Origin: Vibrio aquaticus
GTDB taxonomy: Bacteria; Pseudomonadota; Gammaproteobacteria; Enterobacterales; Vibrionaceae
Length of the DNA: 64,000 bases
Assembly: GCF_003970385.1 (NCBI RefSeq)
Contig: NZ_RXZH01000002.1
Coordinates: forward strand, 186,001-250,000
Direction: 5' to 3'
The notes beneath the pieces are model-generated. The model worked only from the letters and a program-made list of their open reading frames with translations, was not told the origin of the DNA and ran no database searches. This document shows positions 37,204 through 46,138 of this stretch, one piece after another. The translations under genes and the position numbers were made by a program. The first letter of the stretch is position 1, and the number at the start of each line of letters is the position of its first letter.

Positions 37204-38058
37204 ATGGCAAGAATGTCTTGGAGTGAAGCTTGTCACTTGGACCGTTCACTACTGTCACTGGATCACTTTTTCTCTATGCCCCCCGACTATGCTCAAACGC
37301 TAACGGGGGGGCTGACTAACCGTTGTTGGAAAGTCGTTGCGACCGATGGTAAAGCGTATGTCTGGCGACCAACCACCCCCATCACTAAAGCGTTTTCCAT
37401 CTCACGCTTTCAAGAATATCAAATCCTATCAGCTATCGGGACGAGTCACTTGTCTCCTGCCGCTGTTTATATCAACGACCAAGGTTTGCTTGTCGATTGG
37501 ATTGAAGGCAGTTCGTTAACCAATGATCTTTCATTTGACGCTTTGCTCAAAACCATGATTAAGATTCATGATCTCGACACCCAACGAGTACCAGTTGCAC
37601 CGTTCAATTATACTGCGCGTGTAGACCATTATTGGATGCTGTTACCTGAAGAGAGTAAGGTAGAACCTTATTTATCGCTCTACAACCGCTGGCGAGTCGC
37701 GCCTAATTTAGCCGATGTCGGGTTGACGCTGTGTCACTTTGATCTTGCCGGATACAACATGGTGAAAACAGAGCAGGGTAATAAAGTGATTGACTGGGAA
37801 TATGCAGCGCTCGCTGATCCTAGACTCGATTTAACACTGAGTATTGATGTGATGGATGAAAAACCGCTCGATGCAGTCTATCAGTATTGCAAGTTGCGCG
37901 GTGTTGAGGGCGTTGACGACTGGGTTGAAGGGGTAATGGCGTGGAAACCAAGGGCAACCATGATGGCGATGCTTTGGTATTTACTCGCGCATAAACTCTG
38001 GGGAGATGATGAATATTTAACCCAAGCCGAGCAGTTGCGCCAGACATTTTGCAGCTAA
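37204..38058 (+). CDS. thiK: Thiamine kinase-like phosphotransferase (ThiK/YcfN)
   Basis: This 284-residue protein is a member of the choline/aminoglycoside kinase (APH) fold. It has the N-terminal GLTNRCWKV nucleotide-loop segment, the catalytic loop LCHFDLAGYNMV (about 176-187; HxD plus the metal-binding Asn), and the second metal motif VIDWEYA (about 195). E. coli ThiK phosphorylates salvaged thiamine; position after lpoB and before ycfP matches that gene. AAGGAG upstream supports ATG 37204. The substrate is assigned by context more than by residues, since the fold serves several small molecules. Confidence 0.8.
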   Translation: MARMSWSEACHLDRSLLSLDHFFSMPPDYAQTLTGGLTNRCWKVVATDGKAYVWRPTTPITKAFSISRFQEYQILSAIGTSHLSPAAVYINDQGLLVDWIEGSSLTNDLSFDALLKTMIKIHDLDTQRVPVAPFNYTARVDHYWMLLPEESKVEPYLSLYNRWRVAPNLADVGLTLCHFDLAGYNMVKTEQGNKVIDWEYAALADPRLDLTLSIDVMDEKPLDAVYQYCKLRGVEGVDDWVEGVMAWKPRATMMAMLWYLLAHKLWGDDEYLTQAEQLRQTFCS

Positions 38059-38158
38059 GATCACTGTTTAGTCTTTCGGTGACTCCATTCTTCTTTTCGT
38101 TACTTTTAAACCTTGTTTTTCGTGGTAGATTAACCGTATAAGGATCGGGGGATATACG

Positions 38159-38698
38159 ATGATTATTTATTTACACGGTTTTGATTCAACCAGCCCAGGC
38201 AACCACGAAAAAGTGCTTCAACTGCAATTCATTGACGACGACGTTCGTTTCGTCAACTACAGTACACTTCATCCAAAGCACGATATGCAGCACCTTCTTA
38301 AAGAAGTTCATAAGGTGATTGAGCAGTCCGAAGACAAAGAACCGCTCATTTGTGGCGTAGGCCTTGGTGGGTATTGGTCTGAGCGGATCGGTTTTTTGTG
38401 TGGTATTAAGCAAGTGATTTTCAATCCAAACTTACACCCTGAGCTGACGATGGAAGGGCGCATTGATCGACCAGAAGAATACAAAGATATTGCGACAAAA
38501 TGCGTAACGGAATTCCGCACCAAAAATAAAGGCCGCTGTTTAGTGGTGTTGTCTAAAGAAGATGAAATTCATGACAACAGTAAGAGTGCTGCTGAGCTAG
38601 AAGATTACTACGATATTGTGTGGGACGAGACTCAAACGCACAAATTTAAAAAGATTTCTCAGCACCTCCAAACGATGAAGGCGTTTAAGAACAGTTAG
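38159..38698 (+). CDS. ycfP: YcfP, UPF0227 alpha/beta-hydrolase-like protein
   Basis: This 179-residue protein is close in sequence to E. coli YcfP. It begins [18 protein letters not shown], and the nucleophile-elbow position reads GVGLGG, so the Ser of a normal GxSxG hydrolase is absent. Conserved blocks IFNPNLHPE and ATKCVTEFR are present. It lies between thiK and ndh as in E. coli, though nagZ is missing here. A catalytic role is doubtful without the nucleophile; function unknown. Confidence 0.88.
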   Translation: MIIYLHGFDSTSPGNHEKVLQLQFIDDDVRFVNYSTLHPKHDMQHLLKEVHKVIEQSEDKEPLICGVGLGGYWSERIGFLCGIKQVIFNPNLHPELTMEGRIDRPEEYKDIATKCVTEFRTKNKGRCLVVLSKEDEIHDNSKSAAELEDYYDIVWDETQTHKFKKISQHLQTMKAFKNS

Positions 38699-38728
38699 TG
38701 TAAAAGCTAATGGTAATGACTAGATAGT

Positions 38729-38757
38729 AGCGGTGCTCTTTGTAGCGCCGCTTTTTT
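38729..38757 (+). terminator. Rho-independent terminator of the hinT-ycfP unit
   Basis: AGCGGTGCT (38729-38737) pairs with AGCGCCGCT (38744-38752) with one G-T pair and a 6-nt loop, followed by T residues. Confidence 0.85.
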
Positions 38758-38841
38758 GTGGGACAAAATCGGTATTGCTTGCTATTCGCTCAATCAACGA
38801 ATTTTCCTTACAAGTTTAAGTGGTATTGGCACAATCTTTAG

Positions 38842-38869
38842 TTGCCTTGCGTTTATTGCCATATATAAT
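38842..38869 (+). promoter_or_regulatory. Predicted sigma-70 promoter for ndh
   Basis: A perfect -10 hexamer TATAAT lies at 38864-38869. A -35-like TTGCCT (4 of 6 matches) lies at 38842-38847 with a 16-nt spacer. Transcription would start near 38876, giving a leader of about 260 nt. Confidence 0.45.
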
Positions 38870-38887
38870 GACCTCATTACAAATTTT

Positions 38888-38901
38888 TTGATTAACATCA
38901 A
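38888..38901. promoter_or_regulatory. Perfect FNR box upstream of ndh
   Basis: TTGAT-TAAC-ATCAA matches the FNR consensus at all ten defined positions. It lies about 12-25 nt downstream of the predicted start of ndh transcription, a position suited to repression. FNR represses ndh in E. coli under anaerobic conditions, so the site and target agree. Confidence 0.72.
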
Positions 38902-39135
38902 AAAAAATTGAGAGCGAGTGAAAAACTTGCCCAATATTTACCAATCCTGTTGCGGTTTGGTTGTTAGCCATTAGGCATTTTTATCCAATAAGCGTGTCGT
39001 ATTTCAAACACACCTCTACACGTTGCCACCCACCTAATCGTGAAGGTAGGTAACGAAACAAAAAGATCAGAATTTTATCGGTGTGATTTCGGTCATATCG
39101 AAACATATTTATTAACTTTTTTGAGGAATGTAGCT

Positions 39136-40425
39136 GTGACACGAATTATCGTAGTAGGCGGCGGTGCAGGCGGTCTTGAGCTTGTGACTAAATTAGGTCG
39201 TACACTTGGCCGTAAAGGACGTGCGAAGGTCACGCTTGTTGACCGTAAAGCGAGTCACTTATGGAAACCACTTTTGCACGAAGTAGCAACGGGCTCTTTG
39301 GATGAAGGTGTGGATGCACTAAGTTACCGCGCACACGCAAAAAACCACCACTTTGATTTCCAAATGGGCAGCCTAGAAGACATTGATCGCGAACGTAAAG
39401 TTATCAAACTGCGTGAGTTGAAAGATGAAAACGGCGAGCTCCTCATGCCTACTCGCGAGCTCGAATACGACATTCTAGTGATGTCGATCGGTTCAACCTC
39501 TAATGACTTCAACACGCCAGGTGTTCGCGAAAACTGTATCTTCCTTGATAGCCCAGAGCAGGCGCACCGTTTCCGTACTGAAATGAACAATCAGTTCCTT
39601 AAGCTTCATGCTAAGAATGGCAACGGCACCGTAGATATTGCGATTGTGGGTGCAGGTGCGACTGGCGTAGAACTCTCTGCAGAGTTACATAACGCGGTTA
39701 AAGAGCTGCGCACTTACGGCTTTGGCGATCTTGATTCTAGCAAGCTAAACGTAAACCTTGTTGAAGCGGGTGAACGTATTCTTCCTGCTCTTCCACCACG
39801 TATTTCAGGCGCTGCGCACCAAGAGCTGACAAAGCTTGGTGTGAACGTTCGTACTGCAACGATGGTGACTCAAGCAGAGAAAGACGGCTTAACAACGAAA
39901 GACGGTGAAAAGATTCCAGCACAGATTATGGTTTGGGCTGCGGGCATCAAGGCACCTGACTTCATCAAAGACATCGCAGGGCTTGAAACAAACCGTATTA
40001 ACCAGCTTATCGTAAAAGAGACGCTGCAAACGACGCTTGATGACAATATCTTTGTTATTGGTGATTTGGCACAGTGCACGCAAGCAGATGGTTCCTTTGT
40101 ACCACCACGTGCTCAAGCTGCGCACCAAATGGCGAGCTGCGCATTCTCAAACATCGTTGCTAAGCTAAACGGTCGTGAGATGAAGCCTTATATCTATAAA
40201 GATAAAGGTTCACTGGTTTCTCTAAGCCGTTTCTCTACAGTGGGTAGCCTAATGGGTAACTTGACCAAAGGCTCAATGATGGTTGAAGGTCGTATTGCAC
40301 GCGTTGTTTACATTTCTCTGTATCGTCTTCATCAGATGGCGCTGCATGGCATGTTTAAGACCGGCTTGATTATTTTGATGGGCCGAATCAACCGTGTACT
40401 TCGTCCTAACTTGAAGCTTCACTAA
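39136..40425 (+). CDS. ndh: NADH dehydrogenase II
   Basis: Ndh is the non-proton-pumping, FAD-containing NADH:quinone oxidoreductase on the inner face of the membrane. The start is GTG 39136, after GAGGA at 39123-39127 and directly before the FAD-binding sequence [15 protein letters not shown]; the frame stays open upstream to 39040 but without a ribosome site. There are 429 residues, with the second nucleotide-binding loop [15 protein letters not shown] (about 172-186) and the C-terminal FAD segment FVIGDLAQC (about 305). The amphipathic C-terminal end ([17 protein letters not shown]) should anchor it to the membrane. An FNR box upstream indicates oxygen control. Confidence 0.95.
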   Translation: MTRIIVVGGGAGGLELVTKLGRTLGRKGRAKVTLVDRKASHLWKPLLHEVATGSLDEGVDALSYRAHAKNHHFDFQMGSLEDIDRERKVIKLRELKDENGELLMPTRELEYDILVMSIGSTSNDFNTPGVRENCIFLDSPEQAHRFRTEMNNQFLKLHAKNGNGTVDIAIVGAGATGVELSAELHNAVKELRTYGFGDLDSSKLNVNLVEAGERILPALPPRISGAAHQELTKLGVNVRTATMVTQAEKDGLTTKDGEKIPAQIMVWAAGIKAPDFIKDIAGLETNRINQLIVKETLQTTLDDNIFVIGDLAQCTQADGSFVPPRAQAAHQMASCAFSNIVAKLNGREMKPYIYKDKGSLVSLSRFSTVGSLMGNLTKGSMMVEGRIARVVYISLYRLHQMALHGMFKTGLIILMGRINRVLRPNLKLH

Positions 40426-40444
40426 TTCAAAAATCGAGATAGAT

Positions 40445-40472
40445 AAAAAGAGCGCTTCGGCGCTCTTTTTTA
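40445..40472. terminator. Bidirectional terminator between ndh and the GNAT gene
   Basis: AAAAAGAGCGC, TTCG loop, GCGCTCTTTTT: a strong stem with T tracts on both strands, placed between two convergent stops. Confidence 0.9.
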
Positions 40473-41009
40473 TTGGGGAATGATGGCGTAAACCAGCCCC
40501 GTTTTGGGCTTTCCTCGAAAGATAAATCGATTGGGCGCTTGGCATTCAAATTGTCCACCGCAGCTTTCAATCAGCCTTTGGCTAGGAACATTATCTGGGT
40601 CGCAGACTATCTCAACACGGCTAAGTTTGAGCATATCAAAGCAGAATTCAACCAAGGCGCACACGGCTTTCTTACCAATGCCCTGTCCTTGATGTTTGTC
40701 GCTAACCCAGTAACCGATGCTGGCCATGTTGAACGTATGGTACAGCTCATTGATGGCGACCATTCCAAGCAACTCGTCACTTTCTCGACAGAACACGCCA
40801 AAGCCATACGCTTGCCCTTTAACCCAATTCAGTCGTGTTGCAAGGATAAAGCGTTCAGTATCATCAAGAGAAAAATCGGGGTGACACCAATCAACCCATT
40901 GATGAAGGGTTGCAGATTGCATAATGCAGTCGAGTAGGGGCTCGGCATCGTCAAGGGTGATCAAACGCAGTGTTAACGTTGAGGTGATGATTTGATAATC
41001 AGGCGTCAT
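40470..41009 (-). CDS. GNAT-family N-acetyltransferase (RimJ/RimL-like)
   Basis: This 179-residue protein has the acetyltransferase_3 pattern: an N-terminal TSTLTLRLITLDDAEPLL, then IGYWVSDKHQGQGIGKKAV, whose QGQGIG is the acetyl-CoA pyrophosphate loop (about 107-112). The closing SRVEIVCDPDNVPSQRLIESCGG block follows. Such enzymes acetylate the N-terminal amines of ribosomal proteins or small molecules; the target is unknown here. It sits downstream of csiV on the same strand, behind a terminator-like hairpin, so it may be only partly co-transcribed. Confidence 0.87.
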   Translation of the reverse strand: MTPDYQIITSTLTLRLITLDDAEPLLDCIMQSATLHQWVDWCHPDFSLDDTERFILATRLNWVKGQAYGFGVFCRESDELLGMVAINELYHTFNMASIGYWVSDKHQGQGIGKKAVCALVEFCFDMLKLSRVEIVCDPDNVPSQRLIESCGGQFECQAPNRFIFRGKPKTGLVYAIIPQ

Positions 41010-41040
41010 AAAAATAGAGCCCTCGTTGATAGAGGGCTCC
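41010..41040 (-). terminator. Terminator after csiV
   Basis: GAGCCCTC (41017-41024) and GAGGGCTC (41032-41039) form a perfect stem with a 7-nt loop; on the minus strand CTATTTTTATG follows. It lies between the csiV stop and the GNAT gene start. Confidence 0.78.
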
Positions 41041-41045
41041 TTGCA

Positions 41046-41819
41046 CTATGAGTTTACTCGACGTACTTGGATGATAATGCCCATCAAAGGGTGATCTAAG
41101 TAGTGAGTTTCGGTACTGCGCATGCGGCGTTTCTGGTCTAAGCGGTAGCTTTTAAGAAACTCTTCTTTGTGTACCGTTGGTGTGACGTCTTCCATTAGGC
41201 CAACCTGAACCACTTGGTCTTGACCATTGAGCTCGTTATCTAACTCTTCTGGGCTTTTTTCTTCCAACACCACTTCACGAACACTTGGCGCTTTGAGGTC
41301 AAGCTCTACGTCGGCGTAAAGGTAATGCTCAACGTAGATCTGGAGTTTGCCATCTAGCTGGTAAAGAGCCTGCGGAATGCTTTCTTCTGTGATGCCATCG
41401 AGCACTTCGTAGTCAGACTTTGAACCAATCATCGAACCGTCTTTATGGAACTGTTTTGAGTAGTCCTTACCTGCCTGAATATGGAAGGTAGGTGCACCAA
41501 ATCGACCTTGGTCACCTTGACGCCAAGCTTTATGCATTAAGACTTCAAAACCGGCATGACGCTTGAGTTTATCCACTTCGCCGGTTAACTCATAAGCGGA
41601 GTACGGCAGCATCTGAACCCCTTTTTTTGCGCGGTAACTGGTATCAGAAAATGAGCCCGCACGTTCAAGGTTGATCTCTGGCAGTTTGTTTGGCCAAGAT
41701 TCCGCAGTTTGCTCCGCATCAACGGCACGCTTAAAAATGATCACTTCAATATCGAACTGACGCTGTGCCATTGACGGCATTGCAACAAGCATAAGCAACA
41801 GCGGGATGAGTTTCTTCAT
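41046..41819 (-). CDS. csiV: CsiV family peptidoglycan-binding protein
   Basis: This 257-residue periplasmic protein has a signal peptide (cleavage after SMA, about residue 18) and begins its mature part RQFDIEVIIFKRAVD, typical of CsiV. In Vibrio cholerae CsiV binds peptidoglycan and is needed for PBP1A activity through LpoA. Further family marks are LPYSAYELTGEVDKLKRH and the HYLYADVELDL strand near residue 165. It is 52 nt downstream of mfd, the same neighbour as in other vibrios. No transmembrane segment lies beyond the signal. Confidence 0.85.
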   Translation of the reverse strand: MKKLIPLLLMLVAMPSMAQRQFDIEVIIFKRAVDAEQTAESWPNKLPEINLERAGSFSDTSYRAKKGVQMLPYSAYELTGEVDKLKRHAGFEVLMHKAWRQGDQGRFGAPTFHIQAGKDYSKQFHKDGSMIGSKSDYEVLDGITEESIPQALYQLDGKLQIYVEHYLYADVELDLKAPSVREVVLEEKSPEELDNELNGQDQVVQVGLMEDVTPTVHKEEFLKSYRLDQKRRMRSTETHYLDHPLMGIIIQVRRVNS

Positions 41820-41870
41820 TACAACTCCATGAAGAGGTACTTAAGCACCTCAATTTAATAAGGTAAACAA

Positions 41871-44800
41871 TCAGGCTTTCGGTAATAGATTTTGCTGGAA
41901 CTCACCCAGCATGTCATTAACAAATTGGACGCGTTTGCGTCTATCAACCAATGGTATCGTAAACTTGAACTTAGTTGGTCCATCCATTGCGAATTTTTGT
42001 GGCTGAGCTTGCAATAGTTTAACCAAATACATTGGGTTAATGTCAGCATCTGGATAGAATTCGATAAACCCGCCTTTATCGTGGGCTTCAATCTTCTTCA
42101 CTTTCAGTTCTGCCGCTTGCAGTTTCAGTTTAGCGACTGAAAGCAGATTCTTAGTGGCGTCAGGCAATAAACCAAATCGGTCAATCAATTCAATTTTCAG
42201 CTCGCCCAATTCATCTTCACTGCTCACACTAGCGATCTGCTTGTACATTGACAGACGAGTGTTGATGTCAGGGATGTAATCATCAGGGAGAAGTGCAGGA
42301 AGTCGCATTTCCACTTCCGTTTGGTCTCGCAGTAAATCATCTAAGGAAGGTTCTTTCCCTTCTTTTAATGCTTCGACTGCTTGCTCTAACATCTCCATAT
42401 AGAGCGTAAAGCCGACAGATTGAATTTGGCCACTTTGCTCATCACCTAGTAGCTCACCGGCGCCACGAATTTCTAAGTCGTGAGTCGCTAACGTAAAGCC
42501 TGCCCCCAAGTCTTCCAATGAGGCGATGGCATCAAGGCGTTTAACCGCGTCCTTGGTTATGGCTTTCGGGTGTGGGGTAAGCAGATAAGCGTAGGCTTGG
42601 TGGTGCGAACGCCCAACACGACCACGTAACTGGTGAAGCTGTGCTAAACCGAGGTTATCAGCGCGATCCATGATAATGGTATTGGCCGTTGGGACATCAA
42701 TACCGGTTTCGATGATGGTCGTACACACCAGTAAGTTAAAACGTTGGTGGTAAAAGTCATTCATGATGCGTTCAAGCTCGCGTTCACGCATTTGACCATG
42801 AGCGACGGTGACTCGGGCTTCTGGTACCAACTTTTCTAGATCAGCCGCAACTTTCTCGATCGTTTCGACTTGGTTATGCAGGAAGTAAACCTGACCACCA
42901 CGCATAATCTCACGCAGTACCGCTTCACGTACCACGGCATCGTCTTTTTGGCGCACAAAAGTTTTGATGGCTAAACGGCGAGCTGGTGGAGTCGCAATGA
43001 TCGAAAGGTCACGCATGCCACTCATTGCCATATTGAGGGTTCTAGGGATAGGCGTAGCGGTGAGCGTCAGAATATCCACATCCGCGCGCATCGCTTTCAT
43101 TTTTTCTTTTTGACGCACACCAAAGCGGTGTTCTTCGTCGACAATGAGAAGGCCAAGATCTTTGAACTTGATATCATTAGACAGCAGTTTGTGCGTACCC
43201 ACAACGAGGTCGACTTTACCTTCTTCAATATCTTGCAGAACTTGCTTTTGTTCTTTCGCGGTTTTAAAGCGCGATAGAACTTCGACACGAATGGGTAGGT
43301 TGGCAAAACGGTCTCGGAAGTTCTCGAAGTGTTGTTGTGCGAGTAGGGTCGTCGGTACTAGCACTGCTACCTGTTTGCCATTGTCTGTTGCAACAAATGC
43401 AGCTCGCATGGCCACTTCTGTTTTACCAAAACCCACATCACCACACACAAGGCGGTCCATGGCTTTAGCTTGACACATATCCGACATGACCGCGTTGATT
43501 GCCATTGACTGGTCATCCGTCTCTTCAAATGGGAAACCCGCTTTGAATGTCGCGTATTGACCGCGATCGAGAGCAAACTTAAAGCCAGGTCTAAGTTCAC
43601 GCTTGGCGTAGACATCAAGAAGTTCAGCAGCAACGTCTCGCACTTTTTCTGCGGCTTTACGGCGCGCTTTTGCCCAGGCTTCACCGCCTAGCTTATGGAT
43701 TGGTGCACCATCTTCGGCACCACCAGAATAGCGGCTGATGAGGTTTAGTGAAGCAACCGGTACATAAAGCTTGGCTTCATTCTGATATTCGAGCGTGACA
43801 TATTCTGTGGTCATGCCGCCAGCTTCGAGCGTTTGCAGGCCTATATAGCGGCCAATACCGTGGTCAATGTGAACAACGGGCTGACCAGGTTGAAGCTCTG
43901 CTAAATTGCGGATGACGGCATCGCTGTTGGTCGACTTGCGATCTTTGCGGCGACGCTGAATAACGCGGTCACCAAGTAGGTCACTCTCACAGATAAAGGC
44001 GACTTGGTCATCACCGAAAACAAAACCATGTTCAGCAGCGCCCAATACAAGGCTGAACTTAGCCTTACCATTGACTGCCTGCTCAAGGGTGTCTGCGGCT
44101 TCAGGGCGTAGCTTGATGCGTTGCAGTAGCTCTAACAGTGCTTCTCTTCGGCCTTCTGATTCTACGGAGAAGACGATCTTGCCCGCAAAAGATTCTGCGA
44201 ATTGACGCAGGGCCGACATCGGCTCTTTGTGTTGATGCTGAACGGCAAGATCCGGCAGAGGCGACAAGTTAGGGTTACAACGCCCCTGCTTTTCTGTGAC
44301 AGGATCGATAGAGAGCTGAACTTGTGGTAGTTGCTTAAAGTGGCTAAACAGTTCATCTTTTTTCAGCCACAGTTCTTCGGGTGGCAGCAGTGGACGAAGC
44401 GGGTCAACCTTTCGTTGGTCGTATCGGTATTCCACATCGTTCAAAAAGGTGTCGATGGCTTGTTCAATGTTACCAACAGTCAGTAACTGACTATCTTCTG
44501 GAATATAGTCGAACAGAGTTTCCGTTTTTTCAAAGAACAGCGGCTGCCAATATTCGATACCAGCCGGCCAAGTTCCTTTTGAGACTTGCATATACACGGA
44601 TTCTGGCTCTCTACGCGCTTCAAAGCGTTGGCGCCAACGAATACGGAAATCTTCAATCGCACTCTCTGAGGTCGGAAATTCATGGGCAGGCAGTAAGCGG
44701 ATCTCTTTGGTATCTTCAATGGAGCGCTGATTTTCAGGATCGAACGTACGAATCGTGTCGATTTCATCATCAAAGAAGTCAATTCGGTAGGGATCTTTTG

Positions 44801-45332
44801 AGCCCATAGGGAAGAGATCGAGAATCGAACCTCGGCTAGCATACTCACCAGGCCCAAAAACTTGATCGACATTGCGATAGCCTGATTTTTCTAGTTGGAG
44901 TCTTAGCTTTTCGAGTGAAAACAGATCGCCCACTTTGACCATCAAGGTGTGTTGCAATAAGTAATCACGCGGCGATTGACGTTGCAGTAATGTACTCACT
45001 GGAATGATAGTAATGCCACTGTTAACTGTTGGCAGTTGGTAAAGTCTAGAGATACGGTCTGATATGATCTCTTGATGAGGAGAAAAACTGTCGTAAGGCA
45101 GTGTTTCCCAATCTGGAAACAGTGAGACTTCTTGAGTGGTAAATTGCTCGATTTCTTGCAGCAGTTTTAAAGCGGTCTGAGGATCAGGCACCGCTAGCAA
45201 GGAGTGCCCATTATGGGACTGAGCCAGTTCAGCAATCGCGAGGGCAAGGCTAGCTCCTTGCAGGTTACCAATGTGTTTTTTGTCGCCAGCGCCATTGGCA
45301 CAAGTGAGATTAAAAAGAGATTTGTTAGACAT
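41871..45332 (-). CDS. mfd: Transcription-repair coupling factor Mfd
   Basis: Mfd removes RNA polymerase stalled at DNA damage and recruits UvrA. The 1153-residue protein has the full set of domains: an N-terminal UvrB-like module (about 1-350), the CarD-like RNA-polymerase-interaction domain beginning LQPGQPVVHIDHGIGRYIG (about 475-545), a RecG-like translocase with Walker A GDVGFGKTE (about 628) and DEEH box (about 730), QLRGRVGRS (about 905), and a C-terminal TRCF domain. It is 9 nt downstream of the PilZ gene and upstream of csiV, probably one transcript. Confidence 0.96.
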   Translation of the reverse strand: MSNKSLFNLTCANGAGDKKHIGNLQGASLALAIAELAQSHNGHSLLAVPDPQTALKLLQEIEQFTTQEVSLFPDWETLPYDSFSPHQEIISDRISRLYQLPTVNSGITIIPVSTLLQRQSPRDYLLQHTLMVKVGDLFSLEKLRLQLEKSGYRNVDQVFGPGEYASRGSILDLFPMGSKDPYRIDFFDDEIDTIRTFDPENQRSIEDTKEIRLLPAHEFPTSESAIEDFRIRWRQRFEARREPESVYMQVSKGTWPAGIEYWQPLFFEKTETLFDYIPEDSQLLTVGNIEQAIDTFLNDVEYRYDQRKVDPLRPLLPPEELWLKKDELFSHFKQLPQVQLSIDPVTEKQGRCNPNLSPLPDLAVQHQHKEPMSALRQFAESFAGKIVFSVESEGRREALLELLQRIKLRPEAADTLEQAVNGKAKFSLVLGAAEHGFVFGDDQVAFICESDLLGDRVIQRRRKDRKSTNSDAVIRNLAELQPGQPVVHIDHGIGRYIGLQTLEAGGMTTEYVTLEYQNEAKLYVPVASLNLISRYSGGAEDGAPIHKLGGEAWAKARRKAAEKVRDVAAELLDVYAKRELRPGFKFALDRGQYATFKAGFPFEETDDQSMAINAVMSDMCQAKAMDRLVCGDVGFGKTEVAMRAAFVATDNGKQVAVLVPTTLLAQQHFENFRDRFANLPIRVEVLSRFKTAKEQKQVLQDIEEGKVDLVVGTHKLLSNDIKFKDLGLLIVDEEHRFGVRQKEKMKAMRADVDILTLTATPIPRTLNMAMSGMRDLSIIATPPARRLAIKTFVRQKDDAVVREAVLREIMRGGQVYFLHNQVETIEKVAADLEKLVPEARVTVAHGQMRERELERIMNDFYHQRFNLLVCTTIIETGIDVPTANTIIMDRADNLGLAQLHQLRGRVGRSHHQAYAYLLTPHPKAITKDAVKRLDAIASLEDLGAGFTLATHDLEIRGAGELLGDEQSGQIQSVGFTLYMEMLEQAVEALKEGKEPSLDDLLRDQTEVEMRLPALLPDDYIPDINTRLSMYKQIASVSSEDELGELKIELIDRFGLLPDATKNLLSVAKLKLQAAELKVKKIEAHDKGGFIEFYPDADINPMYLVKLLQAQPQKFAMDGPTKFKFTIPLVDRRKRVQFVNDMLGEFQQNLLPKA

Positions 45333-45341
45333 AATATTTGA

Positions 45342-45908
45342 TTATTTATCGCGGTTGAGCGAACGCTGACGAAGTAATTTCTGTTGTTGGAAAAGGGCGG
45401 CTTTGATCAGTAGATCCTGATCGAGATCGCGCAGCAGGTCATATTTAATGGTCACGAGGTGGTGATCGCCATCTGCTTCGACTTTCTCAACGTGACCATA
45501 GCAATAGATAGCGGCTGCTGGGTGATCCAAAAACATCTTTGCGCGCACCTTAGTCCCAGGCTCTAGTGTCTCTTGGCTTAGGTAGCTAAATTGACTGGCT
45601 CCGAAAGAGCGAGTTTGGTGGCGAAATGACGGATCATCTTGCTGAGAAAGCATAAAAGTCAGCAATAGGTTTAGCTTAGAGTTTTGCGTGTCGAGCAACT
45701 GAATAACGTGCTTAAAATCGTTGTTTTTGAGCTCTGCTCGAGCACTGTCATTAAGCAAGTCTAGGTGGCTAAACTCACTGGCGACCAAGAATGGCGCAGG
45801 GATCTCACCTTCGAAGTTTTCAGGGTTAGGGAACACCTCACCGGTTTCTAATGGTTCGATATTCACCGTCATTGTATGGTTCACAGTGAAAAATTCTTGG
45901 TCTGACAT
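45342..45908 (-). CDS. PilZ-domain protein with degenerate c-di-GMP motif
   Basis: This 188-residue protein starts at ATG 45908, with AAGGA upstream; TTG 45914 is less likely. Residues about 90-165 resemble a PilZ barrel, with RHQTR at 96-100 in the place of the RxxxR motif. The second ligand motif (D/NxSxxG) is not present: the matching stretch reads SFGASQF. The first 85 residues resemble no domain I can name. Vibrio cholerae has a PilZ gene (plzB) next to mfd, and this looks like its counterpart. c-di-GMP binding is therefore doubtful. It leads the pilZ-mfd-csiV unit. Confidence 0.75.
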   Translation of the reverse strand: MSDQEFFTVNHTMTVNIEPLETGEVFPNPENFEGEIPAPFLVASEFSHLDLLNDSARAELKNNDFKHVIQLLDTQNSKLNLLLTFMLSQQDDPSFRHQTRSFGASQFSYLSQETLEPGTKVRAKMFLDHPAAAIYCYGHVEKVEADGDHHLVTIKYDLLRDLDQDLLIKAALFQQQKLLRQRSLNRDK

Positions 45909-46138
45909 GCTCAATTCCTTCTTTATCTAGATTTGATTATCGTTATACCTGCCTAGGAATCAAGATATCCCTTTGTTTATTACACAATTTAACGAGTAAT
46001 TGGCAATTAAACACTACACGGAGCATCATTTAATCGGTAGAGTAACCCCATTAACTGGGTTTTGTCTGTTTCTACGTGTGGCAACCACTTTTAAATCAGT
46101 CAATTCTCAGCTCACTAGACTCAACATTGGTTTCTTCT

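Larger units (their letters stand above)
38699..39135. other. ycfP-ndh intergenic region with ndh control elements
   Basis: These 437 nt hold the ycfP terminator (38729-38757), a likely ndh promoter (38842-38869), a perfect FNR box (38888-38901), and then about 235 nt of leader before the ndh GTG. The leader can form small hairpins, for example ACCCACCT with AGGTAGGT near 39030-39053. No separate gene is supported. Confidence 0.6.

Noticed and set aside
39040-39135. N-terminal extension of ndh to the ATG at 39040
   Set aside because: The 32 added residues have no family likeness, and the GTG at 39136 has a good ribosome site directly before the FAD motif.
40473-40937. Plus-strand 154-residue open frame over the GNAT gene
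   Set aside because: It is fully antisense to a well-conserved acetyltransferase, whose motifs read correctly on the minus strand.
44381-44809. Plus-strand 142-residue open frame inside mfd
   Set aside because: It is antisense to the UvrB-like part of Mfd, with no recognisable motif and no ribosome site.
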